Assembly: GCF_900105255.1 (NCBI RefSeq)
Contig: NZ_LT629763.1
Location: 62,001-126,000 of the forward strand
DNA: 64,000 nucleotides
Source of the DNA: Halopseudomonas sabulinigri
Lineage (GTDB): Bacteria > Pseudomonadota > Gammaproteobacteria > Pseudomonadales > Pseudomonadaceae
Reading direction: 5' to 3'
Shown: one piece after another, positions 19,589 through 28,149 of the stretch
Position numbering within the stretch: position 1 is the first letter of the stretch
Layout of the letters: each line of letters opens with the position of its first letter
Position numbers and translations under genes: made by a program
Notes under the pieces: model-generated
What the model was told of the DNA's origin: nothing
Database searches by the model: none
The model's input: only the letters and a program-made list of their open reading frames with translations

Positions 19589-21271
19589 ATGAGCGAAAGC
19601 TTTGCCGAACTTTTTGAAGAAAGCCTAAAAACCCTTGATATGGAGCCAGGCTCCATCATCACCGGTATCGTTGTGGACATCGACTCCGACTGGGTCACCG
19701 TTCACGCCGGTTTGAAATCAGAGGGTGTTATCCCACGCGAGCAGTTCCTGAACGATCAGGGCGAGCTGACTATCGAAGTGGGTGATGAGGTTCACGTTGC
19801 ACTGGACGCCGTTGAAGACGGTTTCGGTGAAACCAAGCTGTCCCGCGAGAAGGCCAAGCGCGCCGAGTCGTGGAAAGTCCTCGAAGCTGCTTTCGCTGCA
19901 GAAGAAATCGTCAAGGGTGTTATCAACGGCAAGGTCAAAGGTGGCTTTACCGTCGACGTCAACACCATTCGCGCGTTCCTGCCAGGCTCTCTGGTTGATG
20001 TGCGTCCGGTTCGTGATACCACGCACCTGGAAAACAAAGAGCTGGAATTCAAGGTCATCAAGCTGGACCAGAAGCGCAACAACGTTGTCGTTTCCCGTCG
20101 CGCTGTCCTCGAAGCCGAAAACTCCGCCGAGCGCGAAGCTCTGCTGGAAACCCTGCAGGAAGGCCAGGTGGTCAAGGGTATCGTCAAGAACCTCACCGAC
20201 TACGGCGCGTTCGTCGATCTGGGTGGCGTCGATGGCCTGCTGCACATCACCGACATGGCGTGGAAGCGTATCAAGCATCCGTCTGAAATCGTCAATGTTG
20301 GCGACGAGATCGATGTCAAGGTGCTGAAGTTTGACCGTGAGCGCAACCGCGTTTCTCTGGGTCTGAAGCAACTGGGCGAAGATCCATGGGTTGCTATCAC
20401 CGGTCGTTACCCAGAAGGCACTCGCGTTACTGCCAAGGTCACCAACCTGACCGATTACGGCTGCTTCGCAGAGCTGGAAGAAGGCGTAGAAGGCCTGGTT
20501 CACGTATCCGAAATGGATTGGACCAACAAGAACATCCATCCTTCCAAAGTTGTCAATGTTGGCGACGAAGTAGAAGTTATGGTTCTGGACATCGACGAAG
20601 ATCGTCGTCGTATCTCCCTGGGCATCAAGCAGTGCAAGATGAACCCATGGGAAGAGTTCTCCAGCAAGTTCAACAAGGGCGACAAGATCTCCGGCTCCAT
20701 CAAGTCGATCACCGATTTCGGTATCTTCATTGGTCTGGACGGCGGCATCGATGGCCTGGTTCACCTGTCCGACATCTCCTGGAACGAAGCCGGCGAAGAG
20801 GCAGTACGCCGCTTCAAGAAAGGCGACGAGATCGAGACTGTTATCCTGTCTGTTGACCCAGAGCGCGAGCGCATCTCCCTGGGCGTCAAGCAGCTGGAAG
20901 ACGATCCGTTCTCCAACTTCGTTTCCCTGAACGAGAAAGGCACCATCATCACCGGTACCGTCAAGGAAGTTGATGCCAAGGGTGCAGTAATTACCTTGGC
21001 CGACGACATCGAAGGCACTCTGAAAGCCTCCGAAATCAGCCGTGACCGTGTTGAAGATGCTCGTAACGTTCTGAACGAAGGCGACAGCGTCGAAGCCAAG
21101 ATCATCAGCATCGACCGCAAGAGCCGCGTCATCAGCCTGTCTATCAAGGCGAAAGACGTAGAAGACGAGAAAGAAGCCATCCAGGACCTGCGCAAGCAGG
21201 AAATGCTGGCAGCTGGTCCGACCACCATCGGTGATCTGATCAAGCAGCAGATGGAAGGCAAAGGCAACTAA
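19589..21271 (+). CDS. rpsA: 30S ribosomal protein S1
   Basis: A 560-residue S1 with six OB-fold S1 repeats. The repeated pattern GxVxxxxxxGxFVxLxGxxGLLHxSD can be followed across the protein, e.g. [39 protein letters not shown] and [20 protein letters not shown]. It binds mRNA near the start site and helps the 30S subunit unwind it. The ATG follows ACAGGATTCCAA. Codon use is strongly optimised compared with neighbours, as expected for a highly expressed gene. A strong terminator follows. Confidence 0.98.
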   Translation: MSESFAELFEESLKTLDMEPGSIITGIVVDIDSDWVTVHAGLKSEGVIPREQFLNDQGELTIEVGDEVHVALDAVEDGFGETKLSREKAKRAESWKVLEAAFAAEEIVKGVINGKVKGGFTVDVNTIRAFLPGSLVDVRPVRDTTHLENKELEFKVIKLDQKRNNVVVSRRAVLEAENSAEREALLETLQEGQVVKGIVKNLTDYGAFVDLGGVDGLLHITDMAWKRIKHPSEIVNVGDEIDVKVLKFDRERNRVSLGLKQLGEDPWVAITGRYPEGTRVTAKVTNLTDYGCFAELEEGVEGLVHVSEMDWTNKNIHPSKVVNVGDEVEVMVLDIDEDRRRISLGIKQCKMNPWEEFSSKFNKGDKISGSIKSITDFGIFIGLDGGIDGLVHLSDISWNEAGEEAVRRFKKGDEIETVILSVDPERERISLGVKQLEDDPFSNFVSLNEKGTIITGTVKEVDAKGAVITLADDIEGTLKASEISRDRVEDARNVLNEGDSVEAKIISIDRKSRVISLSIKAKDVEDEKEAIQDLRKQEMLAAGPTTIGDLIKQQMEGKGN

Positions 21272-21287
21272 GCCTTTCCAGCTGTAG

Positions 21288-21317
21288 AAAAAGGGCGACT
21301 TCGGTCGCCCTTTTTTG
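21288..21317 (+). terminator. Rho-independent terminator after rpsA
   Basis: AAAGGGCGACT-tcgg-TCGCCCTTTTTT: a GC-rich stem with a UUCG-type tetraloop followed by six T. It closes the gyrA-rpsA run. Confidence 0.9.
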
Positions 21318-21619
21318 TGCGCGCTTTTTGCGCGCAAGCCGCAAGCAGCAAGCTTTACGCTTAAAGCGAACCCCTAAACGCCAACCTGCTTGAGTCTGGT
21401 TTTTGCTTCAAGCTTGAAGCTAGCTCCGACCGTATAGTCCTTCCCGCCGCACGAGACGTGGTGCGCTTGTCTCCTGGCTCGCGCCAGTTTTGCTAGTAGC
21501 TTGAAGCTTAAGGCTTGCAGCGTGCGAGCAAGCTCGCGCTTATCAGGCTGTTCAAAGCTAGTCAAGCATGGTAAAACCGTGTAAAACGAAGCTACTCGCT
21601 TGATAAAAAAGGGAAAACC
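21318..21619. repeat. AGCTTGAAGC-family repeats in the rpsA-ihfB spacer
   Basis: No gene is seen in this 300-base spacer. It holds several members of the same repeat family as the pheA-hisC gap: gcaagccgcaagcagcaagc at about 21335-21355, the perfect 16-bp palindrome GCTTCAAGCTTGAAGC at 21405-21420, and gtagcttgaagcttaaggc at about 21495-21515. The distal part (after about 21560) must hold the ihfB promoter; an A-rich AAAAAAGGG ribosome site precedes ihfB. Confidence 0.65.
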
Positions 21620-21913
21620 ATGACCAAGTCGGAGTTGATCGAGCGCATTGTCGAGCAACAGGGGCAGTTGTCGGCGAAGGATGTTGAGCTTGCGATCAAG
21701 ACTATGTTGGAGCATATGTCTCAAGCGCTTTCTACTGGGGAACGGATAGAAATTCGGGGGTTTGGCAGTTTTTCGCTGCACTACCGCGCACCGCGGGTAG
21801 GGCGTAATCCGAAGACCGGTGACGCAGTCGAGCTTGAGGGCAAGTTCGTGCCGCATTTCAAGCCAGGCAAGGAGTTGCGTGACCGGGTTAACGAGTCGCT
21901 GGAAAACAGCTGA
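21620..21913 (+). CDS. ihfB: Integration host factor subunit beta
   Basis: A 97-residue HU/IHF-family protein. The family arm [20 protein letters not shown] is intact, with GFGSF and the DNA-bending RxGRNP containing the intercalating proline. It begins [15 protein letters not shown] and ends near LRDRVN, the normal length for IhfB. With IhfA (elsewhere) it bends DNA at promoters and recombination sites. It has its own spacer upstream and is followed at 69 bases by lapA. Confidence 0.97.
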   Translation: MTKSELIERIVEQQGQLSAKDVELAIKTMLEHMSQALSTGERIEIRGFGSFSLHYRAPRVGRNPKTGDAVELEGKFVPHFKPGKELRDRVNESLENS

Positions 21914-21981
21914 TCCGGTGTATCACTGACAGTGCCCTGCGTTATACTTCGCCTACACAAATGGATGCGGAGTAGTGTGGC

Positions 21982-22281
21982 ATGCTATGGCTAAAGCGCG
22001 CGTTGCTGATCGTTGTATTGCTGCTGGTGGCATTGGCAACAATGGACTTCATGCTGGAAAACCAGCAATCCACGACGCTGCAATTTCTTGAAGTTCAGTC
22101 TCCTGAATTACCCCTGTCCATCTATATCGTTTTTTCCTTCATTCTCGGCAGTATTCTCGGTGTCTTCATTGGCTGGCTGATCACCACCCGCCTGCGCCTG
22201 AAGTTGATGGTGCAGAGCAATGAGCTGAACCGTTACCGCAAGGAAGTCGACAAGCTGCGCACCCAAGCTGTCAAAGGTTGA
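21982..22281 (+). CDS. lapA: LPS assembly protein A (LapA/YciS)
   Basis: A 99-residue inner-membrane protein with two hydrophobic segments (about residues 4-22 and 40-65) and a short charged, helical C-terminal tail. LapA homologues sit upstream of lapB and help tune lipopolysaccharide synthesis through LpxC turnover. The stop lies four bases before lapB, so the two are one unit. Confidence 0.88.
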   Translation: MLWLKRALLIVVLLLVALATMDFMLENQQSTTLQFLEVQSPELPLSIYIVFSFILGSILGVFIGWLITTRLRLKLMVQSNELNRYRKEVDKLRTQAVKG

Positions 22282-22285
22282 TCCC

Positions 22286-23464
22286 ATGCAGGAACTGCTG
22301 TTCCTCGGCCTGTTCGTTGTGGCATTGGCGATTGGCTGGTTTCTCGGTCGTCGGGAGGCGATCAAGGTCGGTTTCATGCTGCAGCCGCACGGGAGTGCGA
22401 TTGATCGCCAGTATTTCATCGGCCTGAACTACCTGCTGAATGAGCAGCCGGATGAGGCGATTGAAACCTTTATTCGCGCCCTCGAAGTAAATCCGGAAAC
22501 CGTTGAAACTCACATCGCTATCGGCAAGCTGTTCTGCCAGCGTGGCGATGTCGAGCGTGCCATCAAGGTTCACCAGAACCTGCTCGCCCGCCCCAGTTTG
22601 AGCGCGCAGCAGGCTGATCGTGTGCAGCTTGAGCTGGCCCGTGATTATCTCGCAGTGGGTATGCATAACCGCGCGGAGCGTCTGCTGGAGGAATTGGGCG
22701 GCTCTTCTTCCAGTTTGCGTGGCGAGGCGCTGGGTGATCTGGTCACGGTCTACGAGCAGCAGCGTGACTGGGCGCAGGCATCGCAGATCGGTTCGCGTTT
22801 GCTGCGAGAGCGGCCGGGGTTTGCCGTCACCCAGGCACACTATTGTTGCGAGTTGGCCGACGAGGCGCTGCGCAATCATGACAGCAATCTTGCGCTTGGG
22901 CATCTGCACGCGGCGCTCAAGGTCGACCCTGGTAGCACCAGAGCGATGTTGATGCTGGCTGATCTGGAAGAGCGGCAGGGGCATACCTGGGCTGTGCTCA
23001 AGCTGCTGCAGCGAATTGCCGATGAATCTCCCGACTTTGTCCCGCAGATATTGCCGCTGGCACGACGCTGCGCGGATAATGGCGACCTGGACCTGTCCGC
23101 GTACCTTGACCGGGTGCTGGAGCGCCCAGAGCCACCCATGTTGCAAACCGTGCTGGCCCGTAGCGGGCAGTTGGAGAAGCAAGAAGGGGGGGCTAGTGCG
23201 CAGCGCTTTTTACTCGGTTGGGTGCAGCGTCAGCCGTCTATTGGCGGCACGCTTGGTCTGGTCAACTTGCAGTTGCGTAGTGCCGCCGAGGCAGAGCAGG
23301 GCGGTATGCAGGTGCTCCGGCAGATGCTGGAGTCCCTGCAGCAACAAAGGCCACAGTACCGCTGTGAGTCCTGTGGTTTCGCCGGGCAGAAGCTGTACTG
23401 GCAGTGCCCCACCTGCCACGGCTGGTCAACTATCAGGCCTCTCAAGGGATATGAGGTGGTCTGA
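22286..23464 (+). CDS. lapB: LPS assembly protein B (LapB/YciM)
   Basis: A 392-residue protein with an N-terminal membrane anchor (LFLGLFVVALAIGWFLGRR), a run of TPR helices over about residues 45-340, and a rubredoxin-like zinc/iron knuckle at the C-terminus (CESCG then CPTCHGW). LapB brings the protease FtsH to LpxC, the committing enzyme of lipid A synthesis, and needs its metal domain for this. All four cysteines are present. It is coupled to lapA and followed by pyrF at 37 bases. Confidence 0.95.
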   Translation: MQELLFLGLFVVALAIGWFLGRREAIKVGFMLQPHGSAIDRQYFIGLNYLLNEQPDEAIETFIRALEVNPETVETHIAIGKLFCQRGDVERAIKVHQNLLARPSLSAQQADRVQLELARDYLAVGMHNRAERLLEELGGSSSSLRGEALGDLVTVYEQQRDWAQASQIGSRLLRERPGFAVTQAHYCCELADEALRNHDSNLALGHLHAALKVDPGSTRAMLMLADLEERQGHTWAVLKLLQRIADESPDFVPQILPLARRCADNGDLDLSAYLDRVLERPEPPMLQTVLARSGQLEKQEGGASAQRFLLGWVQRQPSIGGTLGLVNLQLRSAAEAEQGGMQVLRQMLESLQQQRPQYRCESCGFAGQKLYWQCPTCHGWSTIRPLKGYEVV

Positions 23465-23501
23465 GTTTTAACTCTTGAATGTTCAAAACAGGATGCAAAG
23501 T

Positions 23502-24194
23502 ATGTCGAGCACTAGCCCAATCATTGTCGCGCTGGACTTTCCGGATGCGCCATCGGCGATGAATATGGCCGAGCAGCTGGATCCGGCGCGTTGCCGCGTC
23601 AAGGTCGGCAAGGAATTGTTTACCAGCAGCGGCCCTGCAGTTGTCGAAGCGCTGCAGCACAAGGGCTTTGAAGTGTTCCTTGATCTCAAGTTTCACGATA
23701 TTCCCAACACCACCGCGAGTGCGGTTCAGGCCGCCGCTGAGCTGGGCGTCTGGATGGTCAATGTGCATGCCGCCGGTGGCCGCCGCATGATGGAGGCGTG
23801 CCGCGATATCCTCGAGCGCCGCAGCACGCGACCGCTGCTGACGGCGGTGACCATCCTGACCAGTCTGGAGCAGGAAGACCTGCAGGAAGTAGGGGTGGAT
23901 ATTGAACCCATGGTGCAGGTGCAGCGCTTGGCTCGACTGACCCAGGACTGCGGGCTGGATGGTGTAGTGTGTTCGGCCCGTGAAGCCAAAGCGCTGCGGC
24001 ATGCCCTGGGGGATGAGTTTTTGCTGGTAACGCCGGGGATTCGTCCTGCTGAAAGCAGCGCAGATGATCAGAAGCGGATCGTGACGCCCGCACAAGCGCT
24101 TGAGAACGGCAGTAGCTATCTGGTGGTTGGTCGGCCGATTACCAAGGCCGAAGAGCCTGGGCAGGCACTCGAGGCGATTCTGGCCAGTCTGTAG
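23502..24194 (+). CDS. pyrF: Orotidine 5'-phosphate decarboxylase
   Basis: A 230-residue TIM barrel. The substrate-binding VALDF is at residues 8-12, and the catalytic [10 protein letters not shown] (Asp-x-Lys-x-x-Asp) is at about residues 59-68. GIRP and the VVGRPIT phosphate-binding segment close the protein. It forms UMP in pyrimidine synthesis. I chose the ATG at 23502 ([13 protein letters not shown]), as AGGA lies upstream and the length matches the family; in-frame TTG 23475 and ATG 23493 are alternatives. Confidence 0.95.
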   Translation: MSSTSPIIVALDFPDAPSAMNMAEQLDPARCRVKVGKELFTSSGPAVVEALQHKGFEVFLDLKFHDIPNTTASAVQAAAELGVWMVNVHAAGGRRMMEACRDILERRSTRPLLTAVTILTSLEQEDLQEVGVDIEPMVQVQRLARLTQDCGLDGVVCSAREAKALRHALGDEFLLVTPGIRPAESSADDQKRIVTPAQALENGSSYLVVGRPITKAEEPGQALEAILASL

Positions 24195-24215
24195 GTGGCC
24201 TTTGCCACCGCCCAA

Positions 24216-24247
24216 TAAAAAACGCCGCATGATGCGGCGTTTTTTAT
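24216..24247. terminator. Bidirectional terminator between pyrF and bfr
   Basis: AAAAAACGCCGCAT / ATGCGGCGTTTTTT is a perfect stem with A- and T-runs on both sides, between the convergent ends of pyrF (plus) and bfr (minus). Confidence 0.9.
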
Positions 24248-24276
24248 TCTTGCTTTAGCGGCGAGCTGACTAAAGC

Positions 24277-24747
24277 TTACTCACTGATTTGTGACTGCTG
24301 ATAGTTCTCAAGACCCACTTTGTCGATCAGGCTCAGCTGGGTTTCCAGCCAGTCCACATGTTCTTCTTCAGACTCGAGAATATCTTCCAGCAGTTCGCGG
24401 CTGCCGTAGTCGCCAGCTTCTTCACAATAAGCGATGGCGGATTTCAGGTCGGGTATGCCCTTCATTTCCAGCTTCAGATCGCACTCGAGAATTTCACGAG
24501 TGTTCTCGCCAATCATCAAGCGGCCAAGGTCCTGCAGGTTGGGCAGGCCTTCGAGAAACAGGATGCGCTTGATCAGCACATCGGCATGCTTCATCTCGTC
24601 GATGGATTCTTCGTATTCGTGTTTGCCCAGCTTGTCCAGACCCCAGTCCTGCAGCATGCGGGCATGCAGAAAATACTGGTTGATGGCGACCAGTTCATTG
24701 CCAAGAATGGTGTTCAGGTGCTGGATGACTTTTTTGTCGCCTTTCAT
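24277..24747 (-). CDS. bfr: Bacterioferritin (haem-binding, ferroxidase-competent)
   Basis: A 156-residue four-helix bundle. The di-iron ligands E18, E51, H54, E94, E127 and H130 are all present and the haem-ligating Met is M52, so it is a BfrB-like iron-storage subunit forming 24-mers. The true start is the ATG at 24747 ([12 protein letters not shown]), with GAGGG upstream; the frame is open further but has no family similarity. It lies downstream of bfd on the same strand; a weak Fur-like sequence is found in the gap. Confidence 0.96.
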   Translation of the reverse strand: MKGDKKVIQHLNTILGNELVAINQYFLHARMLQDWGLDKLGKHEYEESIDEMKHADVLIKRILFLEGLPNLQDLGRLMIGENTREILECDLKLEMKGIPDLKSAIAYCEEAGDYGSRELLEDILESEEEHVDWLETQLSLIDKVGLENYQQSQISE

Positions 24748-24841
24748 GGTGCAGACCCTCGTAAACATGTACGTGCCAATAACCAAGTTTGATCTGGGCA
24801 GGGCCGTCTGTCAAATATAAGTATTTGAAAAGAAAGGAGTT

Positions 24842-24860
24842 AAAAATGATTATCAGTTGG
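24842..24860 (-). promoter_or_regulatory. Weak Fur-box-like sequence upstream of bfr
   Basis: Twelve of 19 positions match the GATAATGATAATCATTATC consensus, centred on AATGATTATCA, between bfd and bfr. Possible iron-dependent control of bfr; the match is marginal. Confidence 0.3.
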
Positions 24861-24876
24861 TATCTGCAGCGCTTTC

Positions 24877-25086
24877 TTAGGCCGCTACGTACTGCACTGT
24901 AGCCATTGCGGCCGCCTGGCTGCTGGTCATGTTTTCCAGCAGGATGGATTTGCAGTCACGAGCGCATTTGCCGCATTGGGTTGCTACGTCCAGCTCTGCT
25001 CGCAGATCACGCATGGAGCAGGCGCCCTGATTGATGGCGTCCTTGATCTGATTGTCGGTAATACCCTTGCAGAGACAAACGTACAT
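24877..25086 (-). CDS. bfd: Bacterioferritin-associated ferredoxin
   Basis: A 69-residue [2Fe-2S] protein. The four cluster cysteines are C4 and C6 (MYVCLC) and C38 and C41 (QCGKC). Bfd docks on bacterioferritin and passes electrons from a ferredoxin reductase to the stored ferric mineral, releasing iron. It is upstream of bfr on the same strand, and a good Fur box lies about 50-65 bases before its start, fitting induction in iron starvation. Confidence 0.95.
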   Translation of the reverse strand: MYVCLCKGITDNQIKDAINQGACSMRDLRAELDVATQCGKCARDCKSILLENMTSSQAAAMATVQYVAA

Positions 25087-25133
25087 GCAGGCTCTCCGGT
25101 AGCGGATCTGGCGGCTGATGCATGCATGCTAAT

Positions 25134-25152
25134 GTTAATGAGAATGATTGTC
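25134..25152 (-). promoter_or_regulatory. Fur box upstream of bfd
   Basis: GTTAATGAGAATGATTGTC matches the 19-bp Fur consensus at 15 of 19 positions. It lies 48-66 bases upstream of the bfd start. Confidence 0.8.
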
Positions 25153-25171
25153 AAAGTTTATGATGGTCTTT

Positions 25172-26074
25172 TTACTCTGTACTGCACTCAAGCGCCTGAA
25201 GGTCTTTGGTCAGGTCTTCCAGGCGGTCAGTCAGGTGGTCTCGCTGCTTGACGGTAGCGCTCTGCATGACCTGCACCAGGAGAGCCATGAAGGCTTGTCT
25301 GGAGAGCGGTTCCTGTTGGGCGTAGCGCGGCGTTTGCAGTTCACGGTAATCGACAATCAAATGGTGTATGCGCTGGCTGAAGTCGCTGTGGTGGCGAGTG
25401 GGTAGTTCGTCGAATAGCAGCTGATGCCAATGCGCGCGGTTATCCAGCCAGATTTCGGTGTTGCCATCACGCGTGCTCGCCCAGTGTACGACCAGCGTCT
25501 GCTGATCGGGCTGCAGGCGCCCTAACCAGTATTTCAGCATTTTCTCCACGCGCTCAGCGCTGTGCTCACGCTGCTCGTCCAGTGGCGGGTCCAGCAACTC
25601 TTCGCGCTGCTCTGCAAGCTGTTCGGCCAGGTTGGCCTGCAGCTCCTCTACTTGTTCATCATTGAGGCGCTGCAACAGGCCGCTGCTGAGCGGTGCACTG
25701 CGCGCCAGCAGCGCGTCAGCCAAGGCCTCAGCGCGCTGAGCGTCGGCTTCTAGCGTTGCCGTTTGCAGATCCTGGCTGAGCAGATGCTGACCGATTTCTG
25801 TGAGGATGGCACGATAACGAGGTAGCTCCTCGGCGCAGTGCCAGCGGAGTGTGTTTTGCAGTTGATTGTCGAACCAGGCCTGTTGATCACCGTTCAGGTC
25901 GACTAGCTGATTAACCTTGCGGCTGATCAGCCAGTCCAGGTTGCGATAGGTCAGTTGTGTTGCACTGCACGCGCTGATAAGCAAAGCCAGCAGGGCGACA
26001 GTGAACTGCCGGACGGTTCGCCGGCTGGGGTACGACTGATTAAGCCTACGGCGGATCAAGGCGCTACTCGTCAA
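25172..26074 (-). CDS. DUF6279-type lipoprotein
   Basis: A ~300-residue protein with a lipobox (LLALLISAC) about 36 residues from the first possible start, followed by SATQLTYRNLDWLISRKVNQLVDLN. Lipidation and an outer- or inner-membrane periplasmic location are therefore expected. The remainder is a charged helical domain rich in Gln, Glu and Leu. I recognise the family as DUF6279 (a Pseudomonas-type lipoprotein of unknown function). No ATG fits: TTG 26074 overlaps the stop of the CigR-like gene; TTG 26059 is another option. Likely coupled to the preceding gene. Confidence 0.7.
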   Translation of the reverse strand: MTSSALIRRRLNQSYPSRRTVRQFTVALLALLISACSATQLTYRNLDWLISRKVNQLVDLNGDQQAWFDNQLQNTLRWHCAEELPRYRAILTEIGQHLLSQDLQTATLEADAQRAEALADALLARSAPLSSGLLQRLNDEQVEELQANLAEQLAEQREELLDPPLDEQREHSAERVEKMLKYWLGRLQPDQQTLVVHWASTRDGNTEIWLDNRAHWHQLLFDELPTRHHSDFSQRIHHLIVDYRELQTPRYAQQEPLSRQAFMALLVQVMQSATVKQRDHLTDRLEDLTKDLQALECSTE

Positions 26075-26502
26075 TCAAATGCGTCGTTGATAATGGCCTC
26101 GATAATGCCGGTAGTGACGCTGACCAGAATCGCGTCTTCACCGGCCTGGCGCCAGTCGTAACCGTCGTAATGGGGCAACTGACGGCTGAGGCGAGGGTCG
26201 ATCTGCTTGGCGATGCCGGGTGGTAACGGCTTGCCCCGCGCCAGATTCTTGCGAATGCCCGGTGGCAGGCTGTCGCGGCTGTCTACGTACTGATGGTTGT
26301 CACGGAAGATGCTGCGCACCAGTTGATCATTGATATCGATGCGCGCGTCTCGCTCGCGTTGTTCGTGGCGCTCTTCCTGGTGGTGACCGCCGCCTTTATT
26401 GTTTCCCTGGCCAGGGTGGTTGTCGGGCTTGGCCTGCAAGGGTGTCGCCAAGGCGATTGCAATCACACTGGCCGTCAGTAAGTAGGGTAGGCGCTTGTTC
26501 AT
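26071..26502 (-). CDS. CigR/RcnB-like periplasmic protein
   Basis: A 143-residue protein with a signal peptide (MNKRLPYLLTASVIAIALATPLQA), a His/Gly/Glu-rich low-complexity linker at residues 30-50, and the motif LPPGIRKNLARGKPLPPGI near residue 80. That repeat of PPGI and ARGKPLPPG is typical of CigR-type (anti-virulence regulator) and RcnB-like periplasmic proteins. Its task here is unknown. The stop overlaps the start of the DUF6279 lipoprotein gene by three bases. Confidence 0.7.
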   Translation of the reverse strand: MNKRLPYLLTASVIAIALATPLQAKPDNHPGQGNNKGGGHHQEERHEQRERDARIDINDQLVRSIFRDNHQYVDSRDSLPPGIRKNLARGKPLPPGIAKQIDPRLSRQLPHYDGYDWRQAGEDAILVSVTTGIIEAIINDAFD

Positions 26503-26571
26503 GGTAGTTACTCCCTGTGCTGCAGGTTACCTGCGTTTATAGCGCATTGGAGTCGCGCGGGTGCGTGAGGT

Positions 26572-27747
26572 TCAACTTGTATGCTTGGGCACTGGGTTGA
26601 CCTTGAACATCCACACCAGGCTCCAGACTAACGCGGCAGCGCCAAGCCAGAGCGTGTCAGCTAGCTGGCCGCCGTGATCCAGCCATAGCCGGGCAAGCCA
26701 GGGCGCAATAAGCTGAGTAAAACCATACAGGGCGATGAGCGCGGCGGAGAGCCGTGGGCCTTGATTGGGCTGCAAGGCGCGCCCCAGGCGCTGAGTCAAC
26801 AGCACTGCGCCAAGGAAGCTGCTCCCCATCAGCAGCGCACACAGCGGCATGCCGAGCGGCGCTGACAACAGCAGGGCCGCCAACACGCTGGCAGTCTGCA
26901 TGGCGTAATTGAGGATCAACGCGTTACGGTCACCCAGGCGCAGCCCCAGCCGGTTCCATACCCAGGCAGAGGGCAGGGTGGCACAGGCAAGGATCAGCCA
27001 GCTTTGGCTGACCATCGGGTGCTGCTCGCCCAGCTGCAGGCTGGCGATCATTGGCAGAAAGGTCATGGGCAGGATGTAGCCCAGCCCGGCACCGGCATAG
27101 GCGAGAAACAGCGGATTGCTGTGGCGATCAAATAGTGGGCGTTTGGCCGCTGTACCAGGCTGCTGGTGGTGCGCCAGCGCCATGTTGGCCATAACCAGAG
27201 CGCCCCAGACTGCCAGCGGGATGCTCAGCAGCGCCGCGGGCCACCAGCGCTGCGCGCCATGCAGGTCCAGCAGGGGAGGATTGGCGAGCAACCCCGAGAT
27301 CACCAGTCCGCCACCGACACCTAGGTAGGCCAGGCCGCTCAGCGCTATGCGCTGCCGCGTGGCCAGCCACTCCATTAGCAGTGCCGGCACCATGACAAAG
27401 ATCATGCCGTTGCTGATGCCATTGGCCAGGCGCAGGCCGAGCAAGCTGCTGAAGTGGGTACTCTGCGTCAGTGCCAGTAGCGTGATGCAGTGCAAGATCA
27501 GGGCGGCGGGTATGGCAATGCGCAGTTGGCCGGCGGTATGCCAGCGTATGGCGGCCAGGGCGCCCAATAGGTATCCCACGTAGTTCCAGCTGGCCAGGTC
27601 AGCCGCCTGTGTCACGCTGAGCTGACCGTCGGCCACCAGGAGCGGAAGCAATGGGGTGTAAATGAAGCGGCCAAGGCCGTGCACCACCAGCAGCAGGCAA
27701 GCCGTAGCGGCGACGGCGGTTTGCGGCGTTGGTTGGGCTTGGGGCAT
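26572..27747 (-). CDS. YbfB/YjiJ-family MFS transporter
   Basis: A 391-residue protein with about 12 hydrophobic segments. The N-terminal GLGRFIYTPLLPLL is characteristic of the YbfB/YjiJ group of the major facilitator superfamily. Substrate unknown. It is divergent from the GPH-type transporter at 28150, across a 400-base control region. It has no partner gene in the same operon. Confidence 0.8.
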   Translation of the reverse strand: MPQAQPTPQTAVAATACLLLVVHGLGRFIYTPLLPLLVADGQLSVTQAADLASWNYVGYLLGALAAIRWHTAGQLRIAIPAALILHCITLLALTQSTHFSSLLGLRLANGISNGMIFVMVPALLMEWLATRQRIALSGLAYLGVGGGLVISGLLANPPLLDLHGAQRWWPAALLSIPLAVWGALVMANMALAHHQQPGTAAKRPLFDRHSNPLFLAYAGAGLGYILPMTFLPMIASLQLGEQHPMVSQSWLILACATLPSAWVWNRLGLRLGDRNALILNYAMQTASVLAALLLSAPLGMPLCALLMGSSFLGAVLLTQRLGRALQPNQGPRLSAALIALYGFTQLIAPWLARLWLDHGGQLADTLWLGAAALVWSLVWMFKVNPVPKHTS

Positions 27748-28149
27748 CGGCGGGCTCTCATTTCACGAAGGCGGGAAGGGGCTAACGGCGCTACGCGGCG
27801 GCCTTGCCGCCGGCTTCAATTTGCTGGCCGGAGCTGACAGTACACCGCCGCACTCGCCTGGGCCAATAATGTATATGAATGTTGCAAATCCTTCCTGCTG
27901 ATTGTGGGTTAAAAGACGTGATTGTGCGGCTTTCGTGTAGGTAATATCGCTCAAATAGAACGGTTTCTGGAACGGTGTCGTCGCCTTGACCAATTTTTGG
28001 TCGGGAGCGAGCAGCTGCTCTAGCGCGCGACCTTCATATAGAGTAGACAGGCGTACACAGCGCAGGGCTCTGATGCTCCTGCCTGCCCTGAGACGACAAA
28101 TACAATAAAGCGGCCGACCGGCTCGCAAGGTTCTCACCAGGAGAAAAGC
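27748..28149. other. 400-base divergent intergenic region with a palindrome
   Basis: No convincing gene is seen; a long minus-strand frame running through it is composed of low-similarity shadow sequence. It contains the perfect 12-bp palindrome GAGCAGCTGCTC at 28009-28020, bracketed by GGTCG (28000-28004) and CGACC (28028-28032), a layout suited to a dimeric repressor. It probably drives the YbfB-type gene to the left and the GPH-type transporter to the right. Confidence 0.45.

Noticed and set aside
19718-21337. 539-codon open frame opposite rpsA
   Set aside because: Shadow caused by strong codon bias in rpsA; composition is the reverse complement of the S1 repeats.
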